DNA of 64,000 nt from Asterias amurensis (taxonomy: Eukaryota > Echinodermata > Asteroidea > Forcipulatida > Asteriidae). Below are positions 11,030 through 23,400 of this stretch, one piece after another (the first letter of the stretch is position 1; each line of letters begins with the position of its first letter). The notes beneath the pieces were generated by a model that saw only the letters and a list, made by a program, of their open reading frames with translations, ran no database searches and had not been told where the DNA came from. The translations under genes and the position numbers were made by a program. Location: contig NC_092666.1 of NCBI RefSeq assembly GCF_032118995.1, forward strand, positions 14,086,501-14,150,500, in the 5' to 3' direction.

Positions 11030-11190
11030 GAATTACAAAGGTAATGGGTTCGAATCCCACCCGAGTAATATGCCTGTGATTTGTTTTCATAGAACTCGGG
11101 GAAAGTGCCGAGTATACAGTGCGGACACATATCTGTGTATTAATGGGTAAAACAAAAGTCAATATTCTTTATCCCCGATGCCAATTCAGC
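11030..11190 (+). mobile_element. tRNA-derived SINE (copy 3)
   Basis: The plus-strand B-box-like GGGTTCGAATCCCACCC is followed by GAGTAATATGCCTGTGAT, AACTCGGGGAAAGTGCCGAG and a tail ending TCTTTATCCCCGATGCC. The 5' part of the tRNA-like head is missing, and 11000-11040 may be the junction with the inverse copy 2. Confidence 0.6.
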
Positions 11191-13611
11191 ATCTAACAGA
11201 AATATGTTACCAGCCAAAATGCCATGTCACTATAATATTACGCCTGGTGCCCTGTTTCTGGGTGAAACCATCAATTTATTGCAAAACTAACGGTAAAATT
11301 AAAATGGCATCTGATTCAAACAAAGCAAAGTCACCAAGGGAAATTTAAAAAATGGCAAGTTTGGTTTGTAAAAAATTGGTGGGCTAGTATAAAAAAAAAA
11401 GGGTGTCTTCTTATAATGGTAACAAAGATTTCTTGAACTTGACTTGGGTTCAGCCATGGGGTCTTGACTTTACAACATGCCACTGAATTTTTCAATTTGG
11501 ACAAGTTGCCAGTTCATCTTTCCAAAACTACAACTCTGACTTTGAAAGCCGACATTAGCCAAAGTCTTGTTTTCGTTGAACGCTTCAACACGACCAAGCG
11601 AGGGACATACGCGTCTCGTGTTCTCCGCTCGTCAAACACAGGCAAAGCCCGTAAATTAGTCTAGACATCAAAAGAAGACAAAAATAGCAAGAAACTCTCT
11701 CACGAGGGTAAAACGACAACACAAATGAATTTTAAAAACGTAATACTTAAAACATGCCATTCATTCACTTCCGACAAGTATAAATAATTTCAAAATATTT
11801 ACAATTTTCTCTATGATGAACTGTATACATGAACAGCGTCGTCTCTTAATCTTGTACAGTAAAAATAATACTGTCCATAAAACATTTCCTTTAAAAAGAA
11901 AAACCTCCTCCAGAAACCTGGGCGACTAGAGCGACTAGTTTCGCAGTCAAGCCTATTTGATTGCTTAGTCAAGTCACGACTATCATTTTTTACTTCCGCG
12001 ATTTATCGTGCTGCCTCAACCACTTCAAAAATAGTCACGACTACCTGTTTGGTGAACCAACTGTGTCGCTCGAAACTATTCACAAATCACGACAAACAAA
12101 TTTTACTTACAAAACACATTCAGACATCAATGACACAATCCTTTAATCCTTTCAGCTTGAGTGTTACTATATTGTGCCTGCGGCAAACGTTGCCAAAATG
12201 CATCTTGAGAACAATTTTTTTTGTCGCAAGTAGTGTCATAGTCGCCCAGGCCTACCTCCAATCGATGGGTCTTATTTTCACCTCGCACAACAAAATCACC
12301 ACTCATCATTTTATTAAACCTTATATCAATTGTCTTCATTGATAGGATTTGGTCGTTAAATTAGCGATCAAATTTCATGATTTGTAATTCAATAATTGTA
12401 TTTAATCGGAATTGTCGTCAATATTGATTTTTAAATTTCAGGTTTATTTATTTGAACTCGCTAAGCCATTCTCGATAAAACTTTTTTCCTGGAATAATGG
12501 GAGATGTGGACACTTTAAGTCTGTTCTGTATCCATGATAAAAGTCTAAACCCCCAGTAACTTTCAGAGCGCCACAATTGGTTAAAACATTTACAGAATAG
12601 CTAAATCATCATGAATGAAAGCTTGAGGTTTTTAACAAACTTTGTACCATTCCCCTTGACTGAAATCTTAAAAGCAAAGGGCGATTAAAAAAAATCGAAT
12701 GAAAAAAAACCTGGGCCTAATTTTCATGGCCCAGCTGACCGTAAGCAAAATGCTTACACATGCTGACCGTAAGCAAAATGCTTATTGGCGTAGCCCCTGT
12801 GCCAATAATTTAAATGTCCCTCCTTGAATATATAAAATTTGAGTAGGAGCATGCATGCATGAGGGTTTGCATGTTTATAGCCCAGTGGCGGCGGTTTGTG
12901 CAGTAAAGACAAGACAAGACAAAATATCGTGCTTAAGGAAGTCTGCTCTTACATGTACGTCAAGCGTATTTCACAAATTAGCTGGAGATATTTTGCTTGT
13001 GCACTTGCGTACTCCGGTATTCTTTGCTTACACAGCAAGCACAGAAATTTGGCGCTAGTGTAGAAAGCAGAGAATGAATATCGTAAGTGCAGAAATCAAT
13101 GGTAAGCAGATCCATGAAATCACACGAGATCCCGACAAAGCAAATGGACTTTAAAATTTCAAGACAGAAATAAAGTACCATCACTGTAAAAAAATACTCT
13201 GATCCTTTGCAGATTCTGACTCTGAAAAAGTGCAACACTCAGCTAATTTGATGATTATTTGGACGAGCTTTCTTTGAGTAATGATTTGTGCATGGCTACG
13301 AGAAAAAACCCATCCCGATGTACCTATTCCAGATAAATGAATACAGTAAAACTTTCGACAGAAAAATATACTTAAATATATAGCTATTAATAAATAATTC
13401 ATATCGTGAATGGGAAAGGTGTTTTTGAATGGTTGCCATGGGTAACATGGTCTTAGGGTATGCAAACTTCATGAAAGCATTCTAAACTTTCTTTTGTTTT
13501 ATTACATTTTTGAATGTGAGCATTTGATAAACCCCTCCCCTAAATGACCCAAACTATCTTTATATTTACCAATTTTCTTACACCAAATAATAGATGGATC
13601 CCACCATAGCC

Positions 13612-14003
13612 TTAAAGGAACACGTTGCCTTGGATCGGACGAGTTGGTCTATAAAAAGCATTTGTAACCTATTTTTATAAAATGCATACGGTTGGAAAGA
13701 AATTTTTTAAGTAGAATACAATGATCCACACAAGTTTGCCTCGAACTTGCGTGGTTTTCCTTTTACTGTGCGAACTAACACGGTCGGCCATTTATGGGAG
13801 TCAAAAGTTTGACTCCCATAAATGGCGGACCGTGTTAGTCAACGATGTAAAAGGAAAACCGTGCAATTTCGAGGCATGTTTGTGTGGATCATTGTATTCT
13901 ACTTTGACAACATCTTTTTACACATTTATGCATTTTATAAAACATGGTTACAAACGCTTTTCAAAGACCAACTCGTCCGATCCAAGGCAATGTGTTCCTT
14001 TAA
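13612..14003. mobile_element. TTAA-flanked fold-back element, family A (copy 2)
   Basis: TTAA occurs at 13612-13615 and 14000-14003. Ends are AGGAACACGTTGCCTTGGAT and ATCCAAGGCAATGTGTTCCT. Arms of about 190 bp meet at GGGAGTCAAAAGTTTGACTCCC near 13796-13817. If the long USF3 3' UTR is used, this hairpin would be transcribed within it. Confidence 0.85.
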
Positions 14004-14424
14004 GTTTACTACATGTAGCCTGCGATCTTAGTGTTTTGTGTGTGTGCAATGCTCACTCTGGTATAGGCTAAACCAAACTATTTTGGTACATTTGTGTGCA
14101 CAATGCTAACTCTGGAAAAAAAGACCTGAATTTTGTGTGCAATGCTCACTGTTTTTTTTTCTCCATTGGTAAACTGACTGCTTTTGTCAATGTTTGAAAA
14201 GGCTACCACAGTTTCAAAGATCCTTTTTTCAGCTTAGAGCTTCATCCTGTATAGTCTGAAAAGCAGGCCATGAAAAATAAACACACACTTACTTTTCTTT
14301 TAGGAAACTTTAACTTTCTGTTACTCAAAGGATTTCTGCCTTGCTAATTGTTAGTTTTGGATATTTTCATAAAGTTTGCACAATAACCACTCTAGGGTTG
14401 AGACCTTACGATAAAAAATTCTTC

Positions 14425-17400
14425 TTAGAATGGGAACGTTGAATGGTAGTGAGGACCCATTGGCATGCCCACTTTGAATGGGCGACCATCGGGTGGTGCC
14501 CCTTGTGATAAAAGACTGTCAATTCTTACATTATTACCAAATGACTGCGGATGTCTCGCTCCTACATTACCTCGGAGTGCCATTCCGTCTTCCATCTGGA
14601 GTGCTGGGTTACTGTGGAGGTGCATAGCTGGGATTAACGGTGGATCGTTGCAGTGACCGGGTTGCGAGTGCTGGTCGTTGAACAGGCTGAAGTTGAAAGG
14701 TGGGGGAACGTTGACCCCGCCGCTGATCTGCGCTGTCTTGCCAACGTTGAAGGTGTGTGGAGTTTGGTGCTCGGTGAAGACAGGAAAGTTAGGTGCGACA
14801 TTCATTGGGATGCTTCCAGGTCTTCCGGGTCCGAACATAGCATTGAAAGGAGGTCCAATGTCTGACTCATTGCGGTTCTGATGGGACTTATTTGACTGCG
14901 TCGGACTTGGGAGGATAGGCCCCGGCAAATGAGGTAAGTAGGTCGGGAGTTCATTCCCACGTAACCTACGGGATGTGGACGGGGATAAACTTGACACAAT
15001 TGAGGCATTCGTGGACGATGAAGGCGCATTTTGACTAGGAGTCATCCCCGAGGAGGAGAACAACGGAAGGAAAGGTTCGGAGGATTCAGGGGTTCGTTGC
15101 GTCGAGAATCCAGGCCAGTTTGACTGCTCTTGACCGCTGACATCTATATGTCGTAAAGAGCTGTCAATACTCTGCCCTTGGCTTAAACCATGGAAAAACT
15201 GTTCCGAGCTCTGGCCACCGCGTTTCCGCCCCTTCGTGGAGCCCTCCTGGAATCTGGGAGCACTCTGCACACTCTCAAAGGTCTGCCTCTGAGATTGGGC
15301 ACTCGTTAACGTTCTTTCATTTGGGTTGGTTCTGCGCATGGTCGTAGCATGCGAGGACACCATGGCTTGATGCATGGAATGTGTCGTCGTCCTGGTATCG
15401 GCGACACTCGTCGCGTGATGCAATTCCATAGAAATGTTGGACTGTCGCTGCTGGTCCTGCGGTGGCATGTGCGGTAAATTATGATGATTGTGGTGTATGC
15501 TGGCACGCTTTGCGGGGTTGCTCTGAGCCGGCGTGTTTGATACTCTCTTGACCGCTTGACCATGCTGCTGGACATTCATCGACTGCGTCTGTGTTGTTCC
15601 GAAGCGCGCAGAATGACTCATGTCTGATTGGGTGTAGATGACGCTCTTATTTTGCGTTTCCTGGGACGGATCTGATACCTGCGCCATCTCACTTTGGCTG
15701 ATGTAGGATGGCTGTGAGTGCACCTGTCTATTTATTCCTCTGCTTTCCTCTTGTCTGGAGTCCCTAGAGGCATTGACCACATTTTGATCTGTTAGGTTTT
15801 GCTTCTGGTTATCAAACATATTCAGATTAAAGTCAATAGGGTCTGTTGGGTCTGTTGACTGCCCAAGAAAATCTGTTCCTCTTGCAGTCTGCATGAAGTT
15901 CTGGAAAGAGTTTTGGTAGGAATTTGATACATGGTTAGAACCTGGACGTGACTCTTCGTGATGAAGAAACATGGGGTTCTGGTTCTGCTGGAATGGGTAA
16001 CGCTTGGGATCAGGCACGTTGCTGCTGCTCTGCGGTTGTTGGTGGGGGACGTTGATCACCGGAGACTGCCTCTGACTGCGGATGCTGTTTGTCTGAGTTG
16101 TCTGCCCAGGCTGAGAATCCGATGTTAGATTGTGCACCTGGAGATCTGGGAATCCCGAAGGCGAGGAGTGTTCACTGATACAAGGCTGCATGGGGGAGCA
16201 GTCCGGCTCCGAACTACTCCTTATTGAATGACTAGAGCTATTTGATCCCCTGCGGGTCGGCTTCTTGGTTTTTACCTTCTCGACGACAGGAGGAACGACT
16301 GGGTTTGGCTCTCGATTCATGGGCATAGAGAATTGCTGCGATACATCAACAGGTTGAGATTGAAGCTGTTGATTGTGCTGAACTACAGGAGATGAACTCG
16401 TCACATTAGTGTTGGTTCTCATCCCGGCTGGCGCATCGTTAAGATGAGAGGAATACAACGATGAGCTTTCTGTTCGGGAAACATTGGGACGACCATATCC
16501 CTCATTATTGGACGGGTTCCAGAGGGAATGCACCTGGGCAGGTGATTGCGAGGACGTCACCGCGGCTGATGAAGGATTGCTAGCTTTCGGCTTCTCCTTC
16601 ACAACTTGTCTGTTTTCCCTCCTCTGGATTGTCATCACAAGACTGGAATCCTTACGGCCGCTACGCTGTGAGCTCTGAGAGATATTCTGTACACTGAAGG
16701 AGTGTTTATCCCTGGACTGGTTGTACTCCCCAGCTGTAGCCGGACTGCCATCTCCATCCTCTTCTCCTTCCGCCAACCAAGGATACTTATCAATCAGATT
16801 TGGGTTCAGCTCTCGTTTTCCAATCTGATCCATATCGCTTGGGGGCGCCCCTTTAACCAGTTTGACCTCACTGTTGTTCACAGGCCTCTCAGGCTGTTCC
16901 TTCTGGCAGCTGGACTTCCGCTTGCTCTTGGGGATTTTTATTTTCAGCGGGGGAATGGTTTTCTCTACTGATTTAGGCTTCTGGGGTGGTTCCTCGACAG
17001 GAGAGGGACTTTTAGGTCTCTTCGGAGACTCTGTAATTTCCGAGGTCAGGGTTCGGTGGAGATTTTTAATGGAGAATGTCTTTCCAGGCTGGGATTTCTT
17101 TCCTGCATTTGATGCGCTCTCTGGAGATCGTCCCGGAGGAGACGTCAAGGGTGTTGGTGTTGTCAAACTGATGGTTTCAGTTCTCGGTCTTGCCGTACTT
17201 TCCGCTAAAGACATGAGGTTTTGGAGACCAATATTGTCAACACTACCACCATTATTCTGGGTTGCTGTGTTGGGTTGCTCGAGCGCCACTTGCAGTAGAG
17301 TCTCTGTTGGGCCTTGGAGCTCTGAATTTGTCCTAGTTTGAACTGACAAGGGGTTCGGGAATTCATGTGTGCCTCGACCCATTACTCCTGTCCGTGTTTG

Positions 17401-20400
17401 AACTGGCGAGGGGTTTGGATAATCAGGTGTACTTCGACCCATTACTCCTGACCTAGTTTGAACTGTCGATGGGTTCTGGAATTCAGGTGTGGCTCTACCC
17501 ATTGCTCCCGTCCTAGCTTGAACTGGCGAGGGATTTGGAAAATCAGGTGTACTTCGACCCATTGCTCCCGTCCTAGTTTGAACAGGCGAAGGGCTTGGGA
17601 AATCAGGTGTGATTCGACCCATTCCTCCTGGCCGTGTTTGAGCTGGCATGGAATTTGGAAAATCAGGTGTACTGCGACCCATTCCTCCTGTCCTAGTTTG
17701 AACTGGCGAGGGGTTCTGGAATTCAGGAGTAGCTCTACCCACTGCTCCCGTTCTAGCTTGACCTGGCGAGGGATTTGGGAAATCAGGGGTGGCTCTACCC
17801 ATTGCTCCTGTCCTACCTTGAGCTGGTGAGGGGTTTGGGAATTCAGGTGTACTTCGACCCATTCCTCCAGGCCGTGTTTGAGCTGGCAGGGGGTTTGGAA
17901 ATTCGGGTGTACCTCTACCAATTCCTCCGTGGTCATCTACTCTATGACTTCTGTTCATGTTACCAGGGTTCCAGGAAATACATGAATCTGCTGAAGAATG
18001 GGGTGAATCAAGATTACCCATGGCAGTCACCGTTGGTGTAACGTCTAAGATGGAGGGACGTTCCAGTTGGGAACCATGACTCCCACTTGTTGGCAGATGT
18101 TGCATTCCTCTCAGGCCGTCTTGACTTGGCATTGCAGTTTTGTTCAAGTCCATTAGTTGGGGCTGCTCTTGTTGAATATTTGAAGACGTGTCTCCCATGT
18201 TTTGCATTGGATCTGACGATGGGAACGAACCTTCAGACATTTCACGGCTGAAGCTGAGAGGTGGTGATTCTTGACTCGGTGTTTGTGATGTGGGAGCTTG
18301 CTTGCTGCCGAGAGAGGACGAAGGACTCAGCCAAAGTGGAGAAAACAGCCCAGACCCTCCTTGCTGGCTCACGTCTGAAGATGTCGATGGCACGGGCATC
18401 TGAATAGGGGTAGTAACACTGGACGGTGGAGGTTGTGTCTGAGTTCTGGCTGGCTGCAATCCACGGGCAAGCTCTGATGCTTTAGAGTGGTGGGATATCC
18501 ACGCTGATTGCTGTACAACCTGAGTTGATATTAAATCCTGATCACTCTCATTGGCAACAGGGGTAGCTGTGCACGAGTCAGACTTTTGGACACCGCTCTC
18601 CGGGATTGATGAGTTGATGGAGAAGATACTCGGGATTGGTGAGACAAAACCGGCCGCGCTACTGTCCGATGTTGCCACCGAAGCTTGACTGACTGTCGGC
18701 GAGTCTAACATAAAGCTTTGCGTGGATGAAACCGGTGGGGCCTCACTCTGTGCAATAACTGCACCTGGATGGATGCTGTTAGCAGGAGCTACAGGTTGCT
18801 CAGAGTTAAGATTTGATACGGAATCCACACCTTGCTGTTGAGGGACAACAGACTGTCCACCACTCAGAGAGGTGATGGAGTCTCGAAGATTCGTCAATTC
18901 TTTCAGGGAATTCACTCCACTGTCGTTCTTTTGAAAGTCTGACTCTTCTTCGATGTATGTAGGTAGACCGCTGACACTCATTGAGCTGCTCAGAATATCA
19001 CTTCCGAAATTGAAGGATGGAAACGATGTAAAAGCATTACTTGAATTGGTTGGGGTTGAGTCTGTTGAGCCACAAACAGCGATGCTGTTGGCAGATGAGA
19101 CAATAGGCAGGTTTGTTGAGTTGCCAGCTATTAGAGCTTCAGTTGAGTAGTTTGATGTTAGAGTTGTTGATCCAGGTATGTCTACTTCCTTGTCTGTAGC
19201 ATCTGGTTTTTCCATCCAGCTTTGTAGCAAGGACTCTGCGATCATGTTAGCTCTCTCACAAGGTGATCCCTCAAGAGACACATCACCTGACTTACTCATG
19301 GGTACCGCGTCGTCGTTTGGTGTTCCAGTTTTGGAGGAGTGGCTGTGATGATGATGGTGGTGTTTCTTCTTCTCTTTGTCCTTCTCCTTGTTTTTCTTTT
19401 TCTTTTTCTTCTTGGGCTTGTGCTTTTCATGATGGTGCGTTGACGTATCTATCGTGTCGTCAGAGGTGGACACCACATTGTGCAGAGGGGTAGAGAAGTT
19501 GGTCGGCAACTCACGGCCCAGGTTTTGCTGATGAATTGATAAACCTGACTGTAAGGTCACCATACCAGCGCTGTTTATGCTTTGCTGGGTTATGTTAGGC
19601 TTGATGTCAACTCCAGACCCTGAGATGTCGCTGAAATTCAGCAATGGAGAGCTCTCCTCCATCGAATTCGGTGAGAAGATAGACTCTGCGGCTTTGGCAA
19701 GGATATCATTGTCTCTGTCGTTTGAATAATCTGCTATGTCATCTTCGTTACGGTCGGAAGACTCCTGCCCTGACGTAAGTACGTTGAGCGGAGCTAGAAT
19801 GTTGGATTCCCCAGGAGTTACAAAACCCTTCTGGTCGTCAACAGACTGAGGCTCCTGTTTCAGGACATGAAGAATGTTTTGCTGCGAAGAGCCTCCACCT
19901 TGGCCTGTCACAATGGTGCTTGGACTGGCTTGGTGTGTGAAGCTCACACCTGTGTTTGCAGGAGCACCCTGTTGAGTATTCACAGGCATTGTGTTTTGAA
20001 ATCCTTGGCCGGACATGATGTACTGTCCCCCGTTGCTGGTCTGTAAGACTCTATTCCCGGACTGATTGATGGGTAGAGTCACATAGTTCTGATTGACACC
20101 TGTTTGTTGTGGTTGTTGCTGCTGCTGTTGTATCGGCTGCATGATGGGCTGTGTTCCGGAACCCGCTGCTGCCTGATTGCTCTGCTGCTGCAGAATCACA
20201 GGAATCAACTGCCCGTTCTGTTGAATGTAGACCAGATTCTGCGTCGTCATTGGTCTACTCTGCTGCACTATCTGCATCGGCATGACATTCTGCGACATTC
20301 CTTGATTTTGTGGCTTCTGCATAACAATTTGCTGGCCTTGTGAGTTGACGATAATGTTACTAGTCTCAGCCCCTGTTCCAGCGACAGGTAGACGAACTAC

Positions 20401-23400
20401 ACCGCCTGGTGGTGGAGTAGCCATATTTACATGCTGCTGACCGGCTGTCTGACTCATGGAGGGTGAGCCTGTACGTGAAGGCTCGGTTTCGGTCTCTGAA
20501 ATACTTTTGACCTTTGACAGTGACTTTTTCTTGGATTTCGTTGTGCTTTCAGATCCTTGCATTATCTGAGCGTTAACACTGGTACCACCAGAGGCAGGCT
20601 GGGGCAAGATCATAGGCTGCGAGGAACGAGTTGAGGGTGCAGCTGATGATGGGGCAATGCGAATAGGTACATTCTGTCCTTGGCGAACAGGAAGGGTCAG
20701 CATGATCGCTTGATTACCTGACTGGGTGGTTCCGCTCTGTCCAGCACCTTGTACGAGTGGTACGATGTATCGCACTGACTGGACCTGACCAGGTGCCTGG
20801 ACGTTACCACTCTGCACCAGGACGGTATTCTGATTCCCTGGTGTTGTTATCGGTGTGTTTACGGCCTGGGTCACCATTGTGCTCTGAGCTGTGGTTGTAT
20901 CGGAGATGCTTGTATTGAGTTGTGTCGACTGCTGCTGTTGTGGCCCCACCTGCTGCCCGCTCGTCATCTGCGCCTGGGTCGTAACAACACTTCCTTCGAT
21001 GCTGGCCTGACTTAGCGACACTGGCTGCGAGGCTTGGTTGCCGATGACAACTTGATTGGTCGCCTGGTTACCAGACATGCTCACAACGACTGAAGTTTGA
21101 TTGGAAATTTGCTGGGAAGGAATCGATGTGCTTGTGTATTTATTCACAGCCGGGACAAGAATATACCCCGAACCATTGGGATTAGGCTGGAGGATGGCCA
21201 TTCCACCTGGGGTGCCCTGAAGGTTCCCAACAAGTGTTGTCTGTCCGCCACCGATGACGTGAGGTTGTTGCATCTGGTTCATTCCTTGGACGGCGACTGT
21301 GACTTGATTAGGTCCTCCTGGCAAGTAGGTTATGTGTGGCTTCGTCTGCGCTGTCGCAGCTGCTTTGCTCGTGGCAGACGCACTGCTCCCACGGTCAGAC
21401 TTCCTGGAGTGTCTTGAAGTAACTTTTGGTTGCTCCACCATCCCATTTGGATGAGACTCCATGTCTTGGATGATCTCCTGGTTGCGTTTGTTCTCCGCTC
21501 TCAATTTCTCGTTTTCCTTCCGAAGTTTCTTGATTTCTTCAGCGGCTGAAAAGGATAAGAAACAAAACAGAATGTCATTGAAATGTTACTGTGAAACTCT
21601 TCCTCATTTCATGGTAAGTTATAAAGTTACACATTGACATATAAATTTTACATGAACATGTATCTTTAGGGACAGCACAGTGTACTAAACAATTTTAACT
21701 CTAACTACACATCTCTACACTTAGTAAACACAAACTTTTTCTTTAAAACAATAGGACTAGGGCAAAGGCTGTTAACAATTGGCAGCTCTGGCTACGTCTA
21801 TGACTATTGCTAGGACAGCCTATGCTTCAATAAATGTTAACTGGATATTCTAGCCATAGCCACAAATGCTAATTGGGAATAGGCCAAAGTCAGACAAGAA
21901 GAGGAAAAGAGTCTAGGCTTATAAAGAAACTATAAAGTATTCATAAGTAAAAAACAACACAATAAGACAAAAAATGCTAGAGTTAACAATTTCAATATTC
22001 TTACATGTCTAACAGACAGATTATCAAAATGGGTTAGTCGGTTTCAACCAATATCTGCAAATACATGTTTACTGATTTTTCTACTGAATACAGTATAAAA
22101 TAAACAAAGAATTATTCAACAAAGTACATGTTGTTTGCTTGTTCACATCACTGGAAGAAAACAAAATGTGCATGTGTGTACTATGGACACTGGCACTAAA
22201 ATATTGGGGAGTTTTTGTTTTCGACGGTGGATGGTTCTGCGATGGTAATGATGACATTTGGATCAACTGCGCATGCGTTAGCTTTGAGGATGGTCGTCCC
22301 TTAATTTTTACAACAGTTCTTGGGATAAGTCTGCGTTTTGCTGAAAAAGACAATGTTTGGCTATAAACTACTATCGCAGAACCATCCATCATTGAAAAAA
22401 ACGAAAAAAGAAAAAAAAACTCTGCATTGTACACCTGTACATGTGTTAGCTCCAAACTTAGTATAAACATAACAAAATCAAACGACTACATGTACACATT
22501 ATTTGTAATATAGGACAAACGACATGGTTTGGCCAGTTAAAAAGCAACAAAGAATTCAGAAAAACATGATTTAATATCAATTTGAGCATTAACTACAAAA
22601 CCATAAAAATTGTCACATGTTTTTTAATAAAACACATCAAAGCACAAGAAACTTTGGTCAGTGCTAAAGTTTTCAGCGCAGGTAAAATTATCGCAACAAG
22701 TTGTCCCACCTCATGAAAAGCATGACAACTTCACCAAGTGTAATTCTTAGTCCGACAGAATAAAACAGAAAATGCCTTTTGATTTTGATTGTGGTTTGAG
22801 TAAGAGAACATCTCAAAAAATTGTACGCATTTAGGTTCATTTAAAAAATACAAAACAAGACTGCCCGAATTGTCTGGACAAGAGCTCACCCCCGTTTCTG
22901 ACAGGCGCTCCAGAGTTGTGCCGAACCAAATTCTTTGAAGTACATGAACAGTTTGACGTCTGAAAGAGTTTAGAGTGACTGGACGCACTAGAAGTCGTAA
23001 GATTGACTGATTCAGGTGTTCAAAACGACTAGAGTTGCTCCCAATCTATTTGGTTCAGCGCGACTCTGGCGTGCCTGTCCGTAATGGGTGCTACTGGCCT
23101 GACGCTAAAATCACTGGCCTCACAGTCCGGTGTAAATTTTGACCACCTGATCTACGAGCTCTTACCTTCTGGGTCGGAGGTGTTTGCCAGGAGGAGTTTC
23201 TCTTTCTGTTCTCGGAGTTCATCAATGTAAAGACACGCCTGCTCCAGTATCTGATTCTTGCTCTACAAGTAAGAATAATAGTAACAATTTGATTAATAGA
23301 TGTTTCCTTTGCATTTAAGGGATAAAGAATATTATCCATACATTTTGGAGGCACTGTAGTCTGTATACTAAATACTCGGTGCTTAACAATTTTTGTTAAA

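Larger units (their letters stand above)
9450..14424 (-). other. Probable USF3 3' UTR and downstream flank with repeats
   Basis: This interval lies directly downstream of the USF3 stop. Minus-strand AATAAA hexamers occur at 13503-13498 and at 9479-9474; the latter is followed by the GT-rich GTGTGTACAGTG, as in a real cleavage site. The 3' UTR could therefore be about 1 kb or about 5 kb; which one is used is unknown. Repeats at 9710-9899, 10138-10308, 10798-11190 and 13612-14003 interrupt it. No other coding exon was found. Confidence 0.35.

Noticed and set aside
17442-17936. Long minus-strand and plus-strand frames over the USF3 repeat block
   Set aside because: A 60-bp repeat without stops stays open in other frames; the USF3 frame is supported by the continuous 2374-codon exon and its conserved ends.
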